Below are positions 1-9,800 of a stretch of 64,000 bases of DNA, one piece after another. The position numbers and the translations under genes were made by a program. This DNA comes from Paracoccus sigandri (GTDB lineage Bacteria; Pseudomonadota; Alphaproteobacteria; Rhodobacterales; Rhodobacteraceae): contig NZ_QNRC01000015.1 in NCBI RefSeq assembly GCF_003709565.1, forward strand, positions 1 to 64,000. The letters run 5' to 3'. The notes beneath the pieces are model-generated. The model searched no databases. It saw nothing but the letters and a program-made list of their open reading frames with translations, and was not told the DNA's origin. Numbering within the stretch: position 1 is the stretch's first letter; each line of letters begins with the position of its first letter.

Positions 1-188
1 AGCGCTATTACATGGAGACCCGCCTGGCCCGCGCCCGCAACCTGCTGATGCAGACCGAGATGTCCGTCATCGAGGTCGCCCTCGCATCCGGCTTCTCAAG
101 CCCGTCGCATTTCTCGAAATGCTATCGGGCCCGCTATGGCAGCACCCCTTACCGCCAGCGCGGCACGGGCGCCGGGGGCAATGCCTGA
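1..188 (+). CDS. AraC-family regulator, C-terminal end (partial)
   Basis: The reading frame enters from the left edge (first full codon at base 3) and ends at a TGA. The visible 61 residues are the second helix-turn-helix of an AraC/XylS DNA-binding domain: RLARARNLLMQTEMSVIEVA, then the motif GFSSPSHFSKCYRARYGSTP, followed by a short glycine-rich tail. The style resembles the GlxA-like group, but the ligand-binding domain lies outside the window, so neither effector nor target can be named. The family link is secure; everything upstream is unseen. Confidence 0.85.
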   Translation, partial: RYYMETRLARARNLLMQTEMSVIEVALASGFSSPSHFSKCYRARYGSTPYRQRGTGAGGNA

Positions 189-242
189 TCCCGATGCAAC
201 CATGCGGTCGTTTTTCGGAAAAAGATGCAATTCCTGCGCGTG

Positions 243-257
243 TTAACCAGCCATTAA
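243..257. promoter_or_regulatory. Perfect CtrA-type box upstream of the Hint-domain gene
   Basis: The sequence reads TTAA-N7-TTAA followed by CC, which matches the full CtrA recognition pattern of alphaproteobacteria. It lies about 90 nt upstream of the Hint-domain start. In Rhodobacterales CtrA controls motility and GTA genes. Binding here is inferred from the pattern alone. Confidence 0.55.
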
Positions 258-262
258 CCTTT

Positions 263-284
263 CCCCGTTAGGCGGGAAACGGGG
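263..284. other. Hairpin in the leader of the Hint-domain gene
   Basis: CCCCGTT pairs with AACGGGG across an 8-nt loop just after the CtrA-type box. There is no T-run, so this is not a standard terminator. It could be the end of the AraC-type gene's transcript or a leader structure. Confidence 0.3.
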
Positions 285-347
285 CCGGTGTGTTGTGGCC
301 TCCACGGATGGACCCGGATCAGCCGGGCACAGCTATGGGGTGGTTCA

Positions 348-1478
348 ATGGCGTATAAGGTGACTGTGTTATCGGTCTCGCAGGCGATCGCGGTGGGCTC
401 TGGCACCCCGCGATCGCATGCTCCCTGGGGTGGCCAATCCACCGGCAGCAACATCGTCTTCCACGACCCGCAGCTGAGCGAGATCACCATCGACGACGAC
501 GATCCGGTCTTCGACGCGCAGCGATATTCGCCCGACTACCAGCAGACGGTCGCCTCGACGGTCAGCGTCGGACATAACGGCAGCATCGTGATCGCCGCGG
601 GAACCCGGCTTTCCAGCCATATCGGAACGATCATCCGCGATCCCGAGGGCTATGAATATTACGCGCTGTTTCCGCGCGCGGCCGAACCGGGGCAGGTGGG
701 CGTCGAACTGGGCCGGACCGCCGTCCTGATCATCCCCCATAGCGGCGGCCAGACCCCGCACACCGTTCCCTTCGACCCGGCGAAAGCCTACAGCTTCGTC
801 AAGGTGGTCAACGCCGCGGCGGACGTCTCCATCCCCTACGCCCAGCAGGGCGCCCCCTGCTTCACCACCGGCACGCTGATCGAGACGCAGCTTGGCCCGC
901 GCCGGATCGAGCAGTTGACGCCCGGCGACATGATCCGCACCCGCGACAACGGGATGCGCTGGCTGGCCTGGATCGGCGCGACCCGGCTGGACCGGCGCCT
1001 GCTGGACCTGCAGCCCAACCTGCGCCCGATCCGTATCCGCGCCGGCGCCCTGGGCTGCGGGTTGCCGGCGCAGGACCTGACCGTCTCGCCCCAGCACCGG
1101 GTCCTGATCCGCTCGAAGATCGCCGCGCGGATGTTCGGCGAGCCCGAGATCCTCGTCGCCGCCAAGCACCTGATCGGGCTGCCGGGGATCGAGGCCACCG
1201 ACCCGGCCGAGGGCGTCACCTATTGGCACATGCTGTTCGACGGGCACGAGCTGGTGCGCTCGAACGGGGCCTGGACGGAAAGCCTGTTCACCGGCCCGCA
1301 GGCGATGGAATCGGTCGGAGAGGCGGCGCGGCGCGAGATCTTCGCGCTGTTCCCCGAACTCGCCTCGCCCGAATTCCGGCCGCGCGGCGCAAGGCGGCTG
1401 CTGAGCGGACGCGAAGGCCGCAAGCTGGCCGAACGGCACGCCCGCAATGCCCATGACCTGGTCGAGGACGGCGTCTGA
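348..1478 (+). CDS. Hint (hedgehog/intein) domain protein
   Basis: A 376-residue protein. The ATG at 348, not an upstream in-frame codon, fits the ordinary N-terminus MAYKVTVLSV and a GGGGTGG stretch just before it. Residues 1 to about 165 are a variable beta-rich region without a recognised domain. A Hint domain follows: the nucleophile-type Cys171 in APCFTTGTLI, the block RRIEQLTPGDMIRTRDNG, and the TxSPQHR-like element with His250. Rhodobacteraceae carry many such proteins; some are secreted with RTX-type repeats, but none are visible here and there is no signal peptide. Hint domains normally self-cleave at the cysteine; whether this one does is unknown. A CtrA-type box lies upstream. Confidence 0.85.
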   Translation: MAYKVTVLSVSQAIAVGSGTPRSHAPWGGQSTGSNIVFHDPQLSEITIDDDDPVFDAQRYSPDYQQTVASTVSVGHNGSIVIAAGTRLSSHIGTIIRDPEGYEYYALFPRAAEPGQVGVELGRTAVLIIPHSGGQTPHTVPFDPAKAYSFVKVVNAAADVSIPYAQQGAPCFTTGTLIETQLGPRRIEQLTPGDMIRTRDNGMRWLAWIGATRLDRRLLDLQPNLRPIRIRAGALGCGLPAQDLTVSPQHRVLIRSKIAARMFGEPEILVAAKHLIGLPGIEATDPAEGVTYWHMLFDGHELVRSNGAWTESLFTGPQAMESVGEAARREIFALFPELASPEFRPRGARRLLSGREGRKLAERHARNAHDLVEDGV

Positions 1479-1519
1479 GCGATCTTGCCCGCGGCGCGCG
1501 GGCTTGTCACAATCGCGCC

Positions 1520-2044
1520 ATGACGAACAGCACGACCACCATCCGCCCCGCACGCTTTCCCGAAGATGCCGCGACGCTGCGCGAGCTGTTCCGCCTCTAT
1601 GCGCAGGGGCTGGGGGTGGACCTGGGCTTTCAGGATTTCGAGGCCGAGCTGGCCGGCCTGCCCGGCAAATACGCCCCGCCCGAGGGCGCCGCGCTGCTGG
1701 CCGAATCCGCCGGTGGCATGGTGCTGGGCTGCGTCGCGATGCGGCCGCTTGGCAATGGCACCTGCGAGATGAAGCGGCTGTTCCTGCGCCCCGAGGCGCG
1801 CGGCCTGGGCCTGGGCCGGGTGCTGGCCCAGGCGATCGTCGCTGCGGCGCGCGCGGCCGGGTATCGCCGGATGGTGCTGGACACGCTGGCGACGATGACC
1901 GGTGCGCTGTCGGTCTATCGCGGCCTGGGCTTTGCGGAGACCGCCCCCTATTACCACAACCCGCTCGCGGGCGCGGTGTTTCTGGCGCTGGACCTGGCGG
2001 CCCCTTCGGAACGGGACCGCCAGCCGCCCGAAGGCGTCACCTGA
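1520..2044 (+). CDS. GNAT-family N-acetyltransferase
   Basis: A 174-residue acetyl-CoA-dependent acyltransferase. The acetyl-CoA loop is RGLGLGR at residues 94-100, preceded by the beta-strand MKRLFLRP and followed by the helix VLAQAIVAAARAAGYRRMVL. The C-terminal part (VYRGLGFAETAPYYHNPLAG) is the usual closing strand and helix of the family. The substrate cannot be deduced. The gene converges with the 5'-nucleotidase and the two stop codons overlap by 8 nt, so the two transcripts must overlap. The ATG start has no clear ribosome-binding site. Confidence 0.85.
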   Translation: MTNSTTTIRPARFPEDAATLRELFRLYAQGLGVDLGFQDFEAELAGLPGKYAPPEGAALLAESAGGMVLGCVAMRPLGNGTCEMKRLFLRPEARGLGLGRVLAQAIVAAARAAGYRRMVLDTLATMTGALSVYRGLGFAETAPYYHNPLAGAVFLALDLAAPSERDRQPPEGVT

Positions 2045-3638
2045 CGGTGATGCGCCCATCCAGCTTCGGCGCGTAATTCGCCCCCTGCGCGGCCAGGTAA
2101 TCGGCCAGGACCTCGGCCAGGTCGGGGCCGAAATCATAGGCATTCTCGGCCTTGGTCGCGAAGACCGCATAGCCGTCGCCGCCCGCGCGCATGTAGTTGT
2201 TCGAGACGACCCCATAGGTTTCCTCGGGCTCGATCGGGGCCCATTCGCCGTCCTTCTCGACCAGCACGTCGCTGATCCGGCTGCCCGGCTCGGCCGCGGG
2301 ATCGACGGTGTATTTCAGCCCGGCGACCTGCGCGAAGCGGCCCGCGCCTTCCTCGTACTGGCTGGCGCCGTTCTCCAGCGCCTCGACCACGTCGGCGCCC
2401 TTCAGCTGGAAGGTGGCCAGCGTGTTCTGGAAGGGCAGCACGGTATAGACCTCGCCCATGGTGACCGGCCCGGCATCGATCGAGGCCCGCAGCCCGCCGC
2501 CATTCGCGATGGCGATGGTGATGCCCTGATCCTTCACCCGCTCCAGCATGGCATCCGCGACCAGCGTGCCCATCTCGCATTCGCGCGCCCGGCAATTGGT
2601 GCGGTCGCCGTCGATCGGGGCGGCGGTCTCGGCCACGACCTTCTCGCGCAGCTCGGCGATGGGGGCAGCCATCTCGACCACGCGGGCGGCCAGGTCGGGA
2701 TCGGGCTCGACCGAGGCATCCAGCAGGATCGGCTGCCCCTCGACCGCGGTCACGTTCCCCTCGTCGTCGAAGGTCAGGGTCAGATGGCCCAGGTATTTCG
2801 AATAGGCATAGGCCTGGACCACCGGCACCTCGGTCCCCTCCGGCCCGGCCACCATCGTCGGATAGGGACCCTCGGCGCCCTCCATGTCGCCCAGCAGCGT
2901 GTGGGAATGCCCGCCGACGATGGCGTCCAGCCCCGGCACCTCGGCCGCGAAATGCTGGTCGCGCAGATAGCCGACATGGGTCAGGGCGATGATCTTGTCG
3001 ACGCCCTGCGCGGTCAGTTCCTCGACCCCGGCCTTCAGGCCTTCCACGTCGTCCAGGAAGATCACGTCGGGGCCGGGCGAGGCGGTCTCGGGCGTGTCCA
3101 TCGCCAGCGCCGAGACGAGGCCGATCTTCTGGTCGCCGACCTCCAGCACGGTGGTGCGCTCGACCTTGCCCTTCAGCAGGTTCGACTGCGACAGGTCCAG
3201 GTTCGAGGACAGGACCGGGAATTCCACGCCCTCGGCCAGGACGTTCAGCCCCTCGTTGCCATCGTCGAATTCATGGTTGCCGACCGCCATCGCGTCATAG
3301 CCGATGGCATTCATGAACTCGACGACCTCCTCGCCCTTGTAGGTGGTATAGAACAGCGAGCCCTGATACTGGTCGCCCGCATCCAGCACGATGACATTGC
3401 CGCCATCCGCCGTGATCTGGTCGCGCAGCTCGTTGATCTTCGCGGCGATCCGGGCGATCCCGCCGAAGCATTCGCCGGCCTGTGCGGTTTCCTCGTCGCA
3501 GGTGCTGTCGGAACTGTTGATCTGCTCGATCCGGCTGTGGACGTCATTCGTGTGCAGGATGTGCAGCACCGTCTCGGCCTGTGCCGTCCCGGCCAGCAGC
3601 GCCGCCACGGATACGGCCGTCAGAAGGCGAAGCTTCAT
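2037..3638 (-). CDS. Periplasmic 5'-nucleotidase / UDP-sugar hydrolase family protein
   Basis: A 533-residue protein starting MKLRLL with a Sec signal peptide ending near AQA (residue 21) and a GGGAATC ribosome-binding site. The N-terminal metallophosphatase domain shows HTNDVH (29-34), DAGDQYQGS (86-94), GNHEFD (120-125) and GGHSHT, the two-metal ligands of the family. The C-terminal 5_nucleotid_C domain ends with NNYMRAGGDGY, which stacks the nucleobase. It should hydrolyse nucleotides to nucleosides and phosphate in the periplasm. It resembles UshA but substrate range cannot be read from sequence. It is monocistronic and converges with the GNAT gene. Confidence 0.9.
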   Translation of the reverse strand: MKLRLLTAVSVAALLAGTAQAETVLHILHTNDVHSRIEQINSSDSTCDEETAQAGECFGGIARIAAKINELRDQITADGGNVIVLDAGDQYQGSLFYTTYKGEEVVEFMNAIGYDAMAVGNHEFDDGNEGLNVLAEGVEFPVLSSNLDLSQSNLLKGKVERTTVLEVGDQKIGLVSALAMDTPETASPGPDVIFLDDVEGLKAGVEELTAQGVDKIIALTHVGYLRDQHFAAEVPGLDAIVGGHSHTLLGDMEGAEGPYPTMVAGPEGTEVPVVQAYAYSKYLGHLTLTFDDEGNVTAVEGQPILLDASVEPDPDLAARVVEMAAPIAELREKVVAETAAPIDGDRTNCRARECEMGTLVADAMLERVKDQGITIAIANGGGLRASIDAGPVTMGEVYTVLPFQNTLATFQLKGADVVEALENGASQYEEGAGRFAQVAGLKYTVDPAAEPGSRISDVLVEKDGEWAPIEPEETYGVVSNNYMRAGGDGYAVFATKAENAYDFGPDLAEVLADYLAAQGANYAPKLDGRITVR

Positions 3639-3793
3639 GGCTGATTCCCTTTCTACCCCGTTGGACTGATGCCGACAGATTGGCCCAGCCCCCATCGGCG
3701 GTCAAATGCCGCAACCGGGATAGCATCGGGAAATGACGCCGCCGCGACAGAGGGGACCTTGACCCGGACCGTCCCGCGGCGGCAAATGCAGCC

Positions 3794-4129
3794 ATGCTGA
3801 TCTACAAGATTTTCCGCCCCGCCGAATGGGCCGAGATGCAGGCGCAGGGCGAAACGCCCGGCTCGCCCGCCGACATCGCGGACGGCTTCGTCCATTTCTC
3901 GACCGCCGGGCAGGTGCCCGGCACGCTGGCGAAGCATTTCGCGGGTGAGGGAGAGCTGTTCCTGCTGGCCTGCGACGCCGACACGATGGCCGACGAGTTG
4001 CGCTGGGAACCGGCGCGTGGGGGGGCGCTGTTCGCGCATCTCTATCGCCCGCTGCGCATGGCCGACGTGCTGTGGACGCGCCTGCTGGTGCCCGAGGCGG
4101 GCCGGCACGACGCCGGAGAGCTGGAATGA
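3794..4129 (+). CDS. DUF952 family protein
   Basis: A 111-residue protein of the DUF952 family, recognised from [13 protein letters not shown], then [20 protein letters not shown], and a C-terminal [10 protein letters not shown] block. The conserved His and Ser in FVHFST are typical of the family. No biochemical role is established to my knowledge. Its stop overlaps the pyrD start (ATGA), so the two are co-translated. The pairing may only reflect compact packing. Confidence 0.85.
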   Translation: MLIYKIFRPAEWAEMQAQGETPGSPADIADGFVHFSTAGQVPGTLAKHFAGEGELFLLACDADTMADELRWEPARGGALFAHLYRPLRMADVLWTRLLVPEAGRHDAGELE

Positions 4130-5184
4130 GGATCATCGAGCGGCTGGGCCTGGCCGCGCTGCACCGGCTGGACCCCGAGCGGGCGCATGACCTGTCGATC
4201 AGGGCGCTGGCCGCGGGCCTGGTGCCCCTGCCCGGCGCGCCCGTCACCTCCGACCTGCTGCGCACCCACCTGGCGGGGCTGCCCCTTGCCAATCCGGTCG
4301 GACTGGCGGCGGGCTATGACAAGAATGCCCGCGCCGTGGCGGCGCTGATGAAGGCGGGCTTCGGCTTCGTCGAGATCGGCGCCGCGACCCCCCGGCCGCA
4401 GCCCGGCAATCCGAAGCCCCGGCTGTTCCGCCTGACCCCGGACCGGGCGATCATCAACCGCTTCGGCTTCAACAACGAGGGCGCCCAGGCGATCGCCGCG
4501 CGCCTTGCCGCCCGGCCCGCAGGCATTCCGGTCGGGCTGAACATCGGCGCGAACAAGGACAGCGCCGACCGCGCCGCCGATTTCGCCGAAGTGGTGCGGA
4601 TCGCCGGGGACAGCGCCGATTTCCTGACGGTCAACGTCTCCTCGCCCAATACCGAGAAGCTGCGCGACCTGCAGGGCGCGCGGGCGCTGGCGGCATTGCT
4701 GGCAGGGGTAATCGAGGCGCGCGACCGGCTGGTCCGCCGCCCGCCGGTCTTCGTGAAGATCGCGCCGGACCTGGACGATGCCGGCATTACGGACATCGCC
4801 GCCGTGGCGCGCGAAACCCGCGTCCAGGCGATCATCGCCACCAATACGACCCTGTCGCGCGACGGGTTGCGCGATCCGCAGCGCGATCAGGCGGGCGGCC
4901 TGTCGGGCGCGCCGCTTTTCGCACGCTCGACCCAGGTGCTGGCGCGGCTGTGGCGGGAAACCGGCGGCGCGATCCCCCTGATCGGCGTGGGCGGCATCGG
5001 CTCGGCCGATCAGGCATGGGAGAAGCTGCGCGCGGGCGCAAGCGCCGTGCAGATCTATTCGGCGCTGATCTACGAGGGGTTCTCGCTGGCCGCCACCATC
5101 GCAGGCGAACTGGACGCGCGGCTGGCACGCGAGGGGCTGACGCTGCCCGAACTGACGGGCAGCGGCGCGGGCGACTGGGCCTAG
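4126..5184 (+). CDS. pyrD: Quinone-dependent dihydroorotate dehydrogenase (class 2)
   Basis: A 352-residue class 2 enzyme that oxidises dihydroorotate to orotate in pyrimidine synthesis, passing electrons to membrane quinone. Diagnostic blocks in order: the N-terminal amphipathic helices ([20 protein letters not shown]) that dock on the membrane, [19 protein letters not shown] for [28 protein letters not shown] with the catalytic serine of class 2 enzymes, FVKIAPDL and the phosphate-binding [10 protein letters not shown]. The start at the ATGA overlap with the DUF952 gene removes an implausible 18-residue arginine-rich extension. It converges with cysE, overlapping by 4 nt. Confidence 0.96.
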   Translation: MRIIERLGLAALHRLDPERAHDLSIRALAAGLVPLPGAPVTSDLLRTHLAGLPLANPVGLAAGYDKNARAVAALMKAGFGFVEIGAATPRPQPGNPKPRLFRLTPDRAIINRFGFNNEGAQAIAARLAARPAGIPVGLNIGANKDSADRAADFAEVVRIAGDSADFLTVNVSSPNTEKLRDLQGARALAALLAGVIEARDRLVRRPPVFVKIAPDLDDAGITDIAAVARETRVQAIIATNTTLSRDGLRDPQRDQAGGLSGAPLFARSTQVLARLWRETGGAIPLIGVGGIGSADQAWEKLRAGASAVQIYSALIYEGFSLAATIAGELDARLAREGLTLPELTGSGAGDWA

Positions 5185-6005
5185 AGGTCGTTCGTCCCCA
5201 GAAGCTGGTTCATGCTGTGCGAGGGCTCGGAACAGCCCGCATCCCCGATCACCTTGGCGGGAACGCCCGCCACGGTCTTGCAGGGCGGAACCTCGTGCAG
5301 CACGACCGAGCCGGCCGCGATCCGCGAATGATGGCCGATGCGGATATTGCCCAGCACCTTGGCGCCCGCGCCGATCATCACCCCGTCGCCGATCTTCGGG
5401 TGGCGGTCGCCATCCTCCTTGCCGGTGCCGCCAAGCGTCACCGAATGCAGCATCGAGACATCGTTGCCGACGGTCGCGGTCTCGCCGATGACGATGGAAT
5501 GGGCATGGTCGATCATCACCCCCGTGCCGATCTGCGCGGCCGGATGGATATCGACCCCGAAGCATTCCGAGCAGCGCATCTGCACGAAATAGGCCATGTC
5601 GCGGCGCCCCTTGCGCCACAACCAATGCCCCATGCGATAGGCCTGCAGCGCCTGGAAGCCCTTGAAGAACAGGATCGGCTGCAGCAGCCGGTGGGTCGCC
5701 GGATCGCGGTCATAGACCGCCAGCAGGTCGGCCCGCGCCGCATCCCCCAGCGCCGGCGTGTCGCGATAGGCCTGGTCGGCAAGCTCGCGCAGGATCTGCT
5801 CGCTCATCTCGCCCGAGGCGAGCTTCAGCGAGAAGCGATAGGCCAGCGCCGCTTCCAGGCTGTGGTGATGCAGCAGCCCCGCATGGATCAGTGCGCCCAG
5901 CAGGGGCTCGTCGCGAACCGCCGCGCGCGCCTCGTCGCGCAATTGCGACCAGATCGCATCCTTGTCCAGCTCCAGAGGCTTCTTGCCGGCATGTTGCATG
6001 TTCAT
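5181..6005 (-). CDS. cysE: Serine O-acetyltransferase
   Basis: A 274-residue enzyme that makes O-acetylserine from serine and acetyl-CoA, the first step of cysteine synthesis. The N-terminal helical domain ([20 protein letters not shown]) is followed by a left-handed beta-helix of hexapeptide repeats (about residues 160-250) containing [19 protein letters not shown] and [20 protein letters not shown], with the catalytic Asp/His pair in this region. It sits directly after the GTA cluster in the same orientation. I recall cysE beside GTA clusters in other Rhodobacterales. The start could also be the ATG two codons further in. Confidence 0.95.
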   Translation of the reverse strand: MNMQHAGKKPLELDKDAIWSQLRDEARAAVRDEPLLGALIHAGLLHHHSLEAALAYRFSLKLASGEMSEQILRELADQAYRDTPALGDAARADLLAVYDRDPATHRLLQPILFFKGFQALQAYRMGHWLWRKGRRDMAYFVQMRCSECFGVDIHPAAQIGTGVMIDHAHSIVIGETATVGNDVSMLHSVTLGGTGKEDGDRHPKIGDGVMIGAGAKVLGNIRIGHHSRIAAGSVVLHEVPPCKTVAGVPAKVIGDAGCSEPSHSMNQLLGTNDL

Positions 6006-6095
6006 TTCGGGCCCGCCCGCATTGTTGCTGCCTACCGTGATAAACCAGAAAAGCCGCAGGGAAAAGCAGGGGCGGGCACGGATCGGCGGAAGGAC

Positions 6096-6809
6096 TCAGG
6101 TGGGCAGGCGCAGTTCCCACCAATGCGCGGCCAGCCTGACCCTGCCGCCGCCGAAACTGCCGCCCTGCGCGGTCATGATCAGCGTGGCGGGCGAATAATA
6201 GGTCATCGGCGCGCCCAGCATCCCCCGCGCCCAGGACCCCTCGGCCGTGCCCAGGCCCTGCCCGAAGCGGTTCTCGGCCCCCTCGGTTCCCAGCTGCCAG
6301 CTGCTCAGGCTGCCGGTCAGCGCCTGGGTGACGCGGGCGACCGCGCCGATGACCATGGCGCCGGCCGGGATCAGCAGGCCGCTGTCGAAACTTGCCCCCG
6401 AGCCGACATCCACCTCGGCATCGGCCATGCCCGCGATCAGCGCCGAGCCCTGCAGTCCAAGGCTCACCGCGCCGCTGACCCAGGCCGCGCCGTCATGGAT
6501 CGCCCCCACGCCGCGATCGGCGATGAAGGCGCGCATCCCCGCCACCGGCTGCTGGAACACCCAGCCGCCATTCGCACCGATGGCGATCCGCCCGCCTTGC
6601 CCGGCCCAGGCGCCCTGCGCGCCATTCGGCACGCCCCAGCAGGCGCCGTCGATCGCCACTTCGGGCGGGACCTGGGCCGAGACGCTCTGCAGCACCAGGT
6701 TGACCTGGCCGTCCAGCCGCATCAGCGCCTCGTTCACGGTGACATGTTTCTGCGCCTGCGCGGGCAGCAGCAGCGGCATTCCCAGGCGCATGGTCTCATT
6801 CATCGGCAT
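6096..6809 (-). CDS. DUF2793 protein, probable GTA tail-fibre component
   Basis: A 237-residue protein with the DUF2793 signature MRLGMPLLLPAQAQKHVTVNEALMRLD at its N-terminus, then GSW/VFQQP-type repeats and a glycine-rich C-terminal half. The start is placed by an AGGAGG 7 nt upstream. It overlaps the end of the GTA host-specificity gene by 14 nt, so it reads as the last gene of the GTA operon. DUF2793 proteins are phage-tail-associated, and in R. capsulatus a DUF2793 protein is, as I recall, encoded apart from the main cluster as a tail fibre. Receptor binding is inferred from this context. Confidence 0.75.
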   Translation of the reverse strand: MPMNETMRLGMPLLLPAQAQKHVTVNEALMRLDGQVNLVLQSVSAQVPPEVAIDGACWGVPNGAQGAWAGQGGRIAIGANGGWVFQQPVAGMRAFIADRGVGAIHDGAAWVSGAVSLGLQGSALIAGMADAEVDVGSGASFDSGLLIPAGAMVIGAVARVTQALTGSLSSWQLGTEGAENRFGQGLGTAEGSWARGMLGAPMTYYSPATLIMTAQGGSFGGGRVRLAAHWWELRLPT

Positions 6810-9800
6810 CGAATTCCCTCCTGACAAACGGGCCCGCCCCGAACTCTTGCGAAAGCTGGGCGACGGCGATGGTGAAGGCCCCGCCCGCGCGCGCCGCATC
6901 CAGGACGGCGCCGGGCAGGACAAGTTCGGGCGCGGCGGTCATGGCCTCGTGGATGACCGCGCCGCCCTGTTCCAGACGCAGCAGATAGGACTCGCGCGCC
7001 TCGCCAAGCGGCACGTCGGGACCGTCCCAGCCGTCGCCGCCGATCCGGGTGCGCCGGATCCAGCTGACCCGCGCGCCCTCCAGCCGCAGATGGCAGGGCG
7101 CATAGGGGCGCAGCCCGATCCCCCGGATCACGGTCCGGCGGTTGCGATAGCTGGCATCGTCGATGGCGCGCATGGCCGGGCCGATCCGCCAGAACCGCTC
7201 CTGCCCGCGGGCCGAGGGCGGCAGCTTCACCTGCTGCGGCGCGCCGTCCATCAGCACCACCAGCGAACCCTCGGGCCAGGATGGCGGCATGATGCCATCC
7301 GTGCCCGCCTGGCCGCGCAGCCGGTCGCGGATCTCCCACAGCTCCTCGCCCACCGGCTCGGCACGCTGGAACTGGATCAGCTCCCAGTTGGCGGTGCTGC
7401 CATCGCCGATGGCCAGCACATTCGCCCCCGCCAGCATCCCCCGCCAGGTGGCCGAGGACAGCGCGTCCGACTTCAGCCGGATGCGCAAGGGCGCGCCGCG
7501 GTCGACCACCCCCGGCCGCGCCGCCGCCAGCGGGGTTTCGGTGCGCCCGATCACCGCGCGGCGCGACAGCGCCAGGTTCGGCTCGAACCCGCCCTCGGCC
7601 TCCAGCGACATATGGGCGGCCACCGAGCCCGGCCAGGGTTTCGCGGTCGCCGCCAGCCAGGGCGCATGGGGCTCCTCGTCGCCGCGCATCAGCGGCAGGT
7701 CCAGGAACAGCGGCATCACCGGCATCGGCGGCACATAGCGGCGGATCGGCCCGTCATCCTCGACGCTCAGCGCGGGGCGATAGGCGCCGGGCTCGACCCG
7801 GACCGCCTCGATGGTGGTCGCGCCGGCCCGCTCGGCCCGGTCGATCCGCCACAGATGCGCGCGGCCGGCGCCGTGATCGACGGCAACCACGTCGCCCGGC
7901 CCCAGATCCGCGCGCGAGGGCGGCAGCGCGAAACGCGCCGTGTCCCGCGCGATCTGCGCCTCGGCCAGCCAGCGTTCGGCGATGGCTCGCCCCTCGGCCC
8001 GCGTCAGCAGCATCGGAAACTCGCTGTCGGCCACCGCCTGCTGGTCCTGGTCGGGCAGCATCACCTCGGCGGTCGAGACCGCGTAATCCGCCCCCGCCTC
8101 GACATGGCTCAGCCGGATGCGCCCGCTCAGCTGCAGGTCGGGCGAACGGGTCGCCTCGAAGCCGCCCAGCTCGGCGCTGACGGCCAGGTCCTGCGGCCCG
8201 ATCGCCGCCACCGGCAGGCCGTCGCGCATGACGAAGCGCAGCACGCCCTCGCGTTCCACCGCATCGAAGCCATGCGCCAACATCAGCGGCTGCAGCGCCG
8301 ACCGCGCGCTTTCCGTCCCCGACAGCAGGTAACCGCGCACGACGCCCGACAGCCCGCCGACATCGACATCCCCGACCCCCGCCGCGCGGCAGATGTCGCG
8401 CACGCAGGCGGCCAGCGTCACCGCCCCCGCGCGGCCGTTCAGCCAATGCCCGCGCTCCCATGCCGGGCCGTCCGACCACAGGTCGCGCCGGTTCGGGAAG
8501 GCCGGATAGGGCCGCGCGTCCCAGCACCAGACATGGCTGCGCGCCGTATCGACCATGCGCCCGCCGCCCGCCATCGGCGGGTTGTTCTTCGGATCGTCCC
8601 AATGCGCCACCACCGCCCGGACATAGGCCGCCTGCAACGCGTCATTGCGCCGCCCCTCCGAATACCAGGGCAGCGTGCTTTCCGAACTCATCGCGTCCAG
8701 GAACTTGTTGGGTTGGTTCGTGGCCTTGTCCAGCGCCGCGCAGCCGATCTCGGTAAACCAGACCGGCTTCGAGCCCGGCACCCAACCCGTCGCCTGCTGC
8801 GAGCGGACCCCGCCGGGCCGGTCGTAATGCAGGTTCTGCCACCAGCTCTTCAGGTCCTTGTAGCGCCAGACCCAGGCCTCGTCATGGGCGCCGTCGGTGA
8901 TCGGCGTCCTGACCTGCGCATCGCGATCCGCGTCCGAGGCATAGAACCAGTCGAACCCCTCGCCCCCCGCCACGTTGGACAGCAGATAGTCGTGATTGTC
9001 GATCCGCCCCCAAGGCGCGTCCAGGTGATCGCCGCCGTCGCGCCAGTCCGACAGCGGCATGTAGTTGTCGATGCCGATGAAGTCGATATTGTCATCGGCC
9101 CACAGCGGGTCCAGGTGGAAGAACAGCTCGCCATCGCCGGGATGGTGGCCGAAATATTCCGACCAGTCCGCCGCATAGCCGATCTTGACCGAAGGCCCCA
9201 GAATGCCGCGCACGTCAGCCGCCAGCTGCCGCAGCGCCGCCACGGCGGGATAGCCGTTCCCGGCGCCGCGGATCTGGGTCATGCCGATCATCTCGGACCC
9301 GATCAGGAAGGCGTCGATCCCTCCCGCCGCCGCGCAGAGATGCGCGTAATGCAGGATGAAGCGGCGATAGGACCATTCAGCCGGCCCGTGATAGTCCACC
9401 CGCTCGCCCGAGCGCGTGAAATCGGCGGCCGAGGCCGTGCCGAAGAACGCCGCGACCTCGGCCGCCGCCGCCGCGGTGCCGTCGCTCGACCCCGCCTGCC
9501 CCGACGCCAGCGCGGTGGTGATCCGCCCGCGCCAGGGCATGACCGGCTGTTCCTCGGCGCCGTAGGGGTCGGGCAGACCGTTCCCGGCCAGCTGCTCCAT
9601 CAGGATGAAGGGATAGAAGACCGCCTTGCGCCCCGAGGCGGCGATCGCCCGCAGCCCCTCGATCACCGACTGGTCGGACGGCGTGCCGCCATAGATGGGC
9701 GCGCCGTTCACCTGCGCCACCTCGGCGGCCGCGGCACGGCCGATCCCGCCCGCACGCCACGGCATTTCCGCCCCGTCATGGGCGACATGCTCGACTTTCG

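Noticed and set aside
1902..3644. A long plus-strand open frame opposite the 5'-nucleotidase
   Set aside because: Antisense shadow; the minus-strand protein has signal peptide and metallophosphatase motifs.
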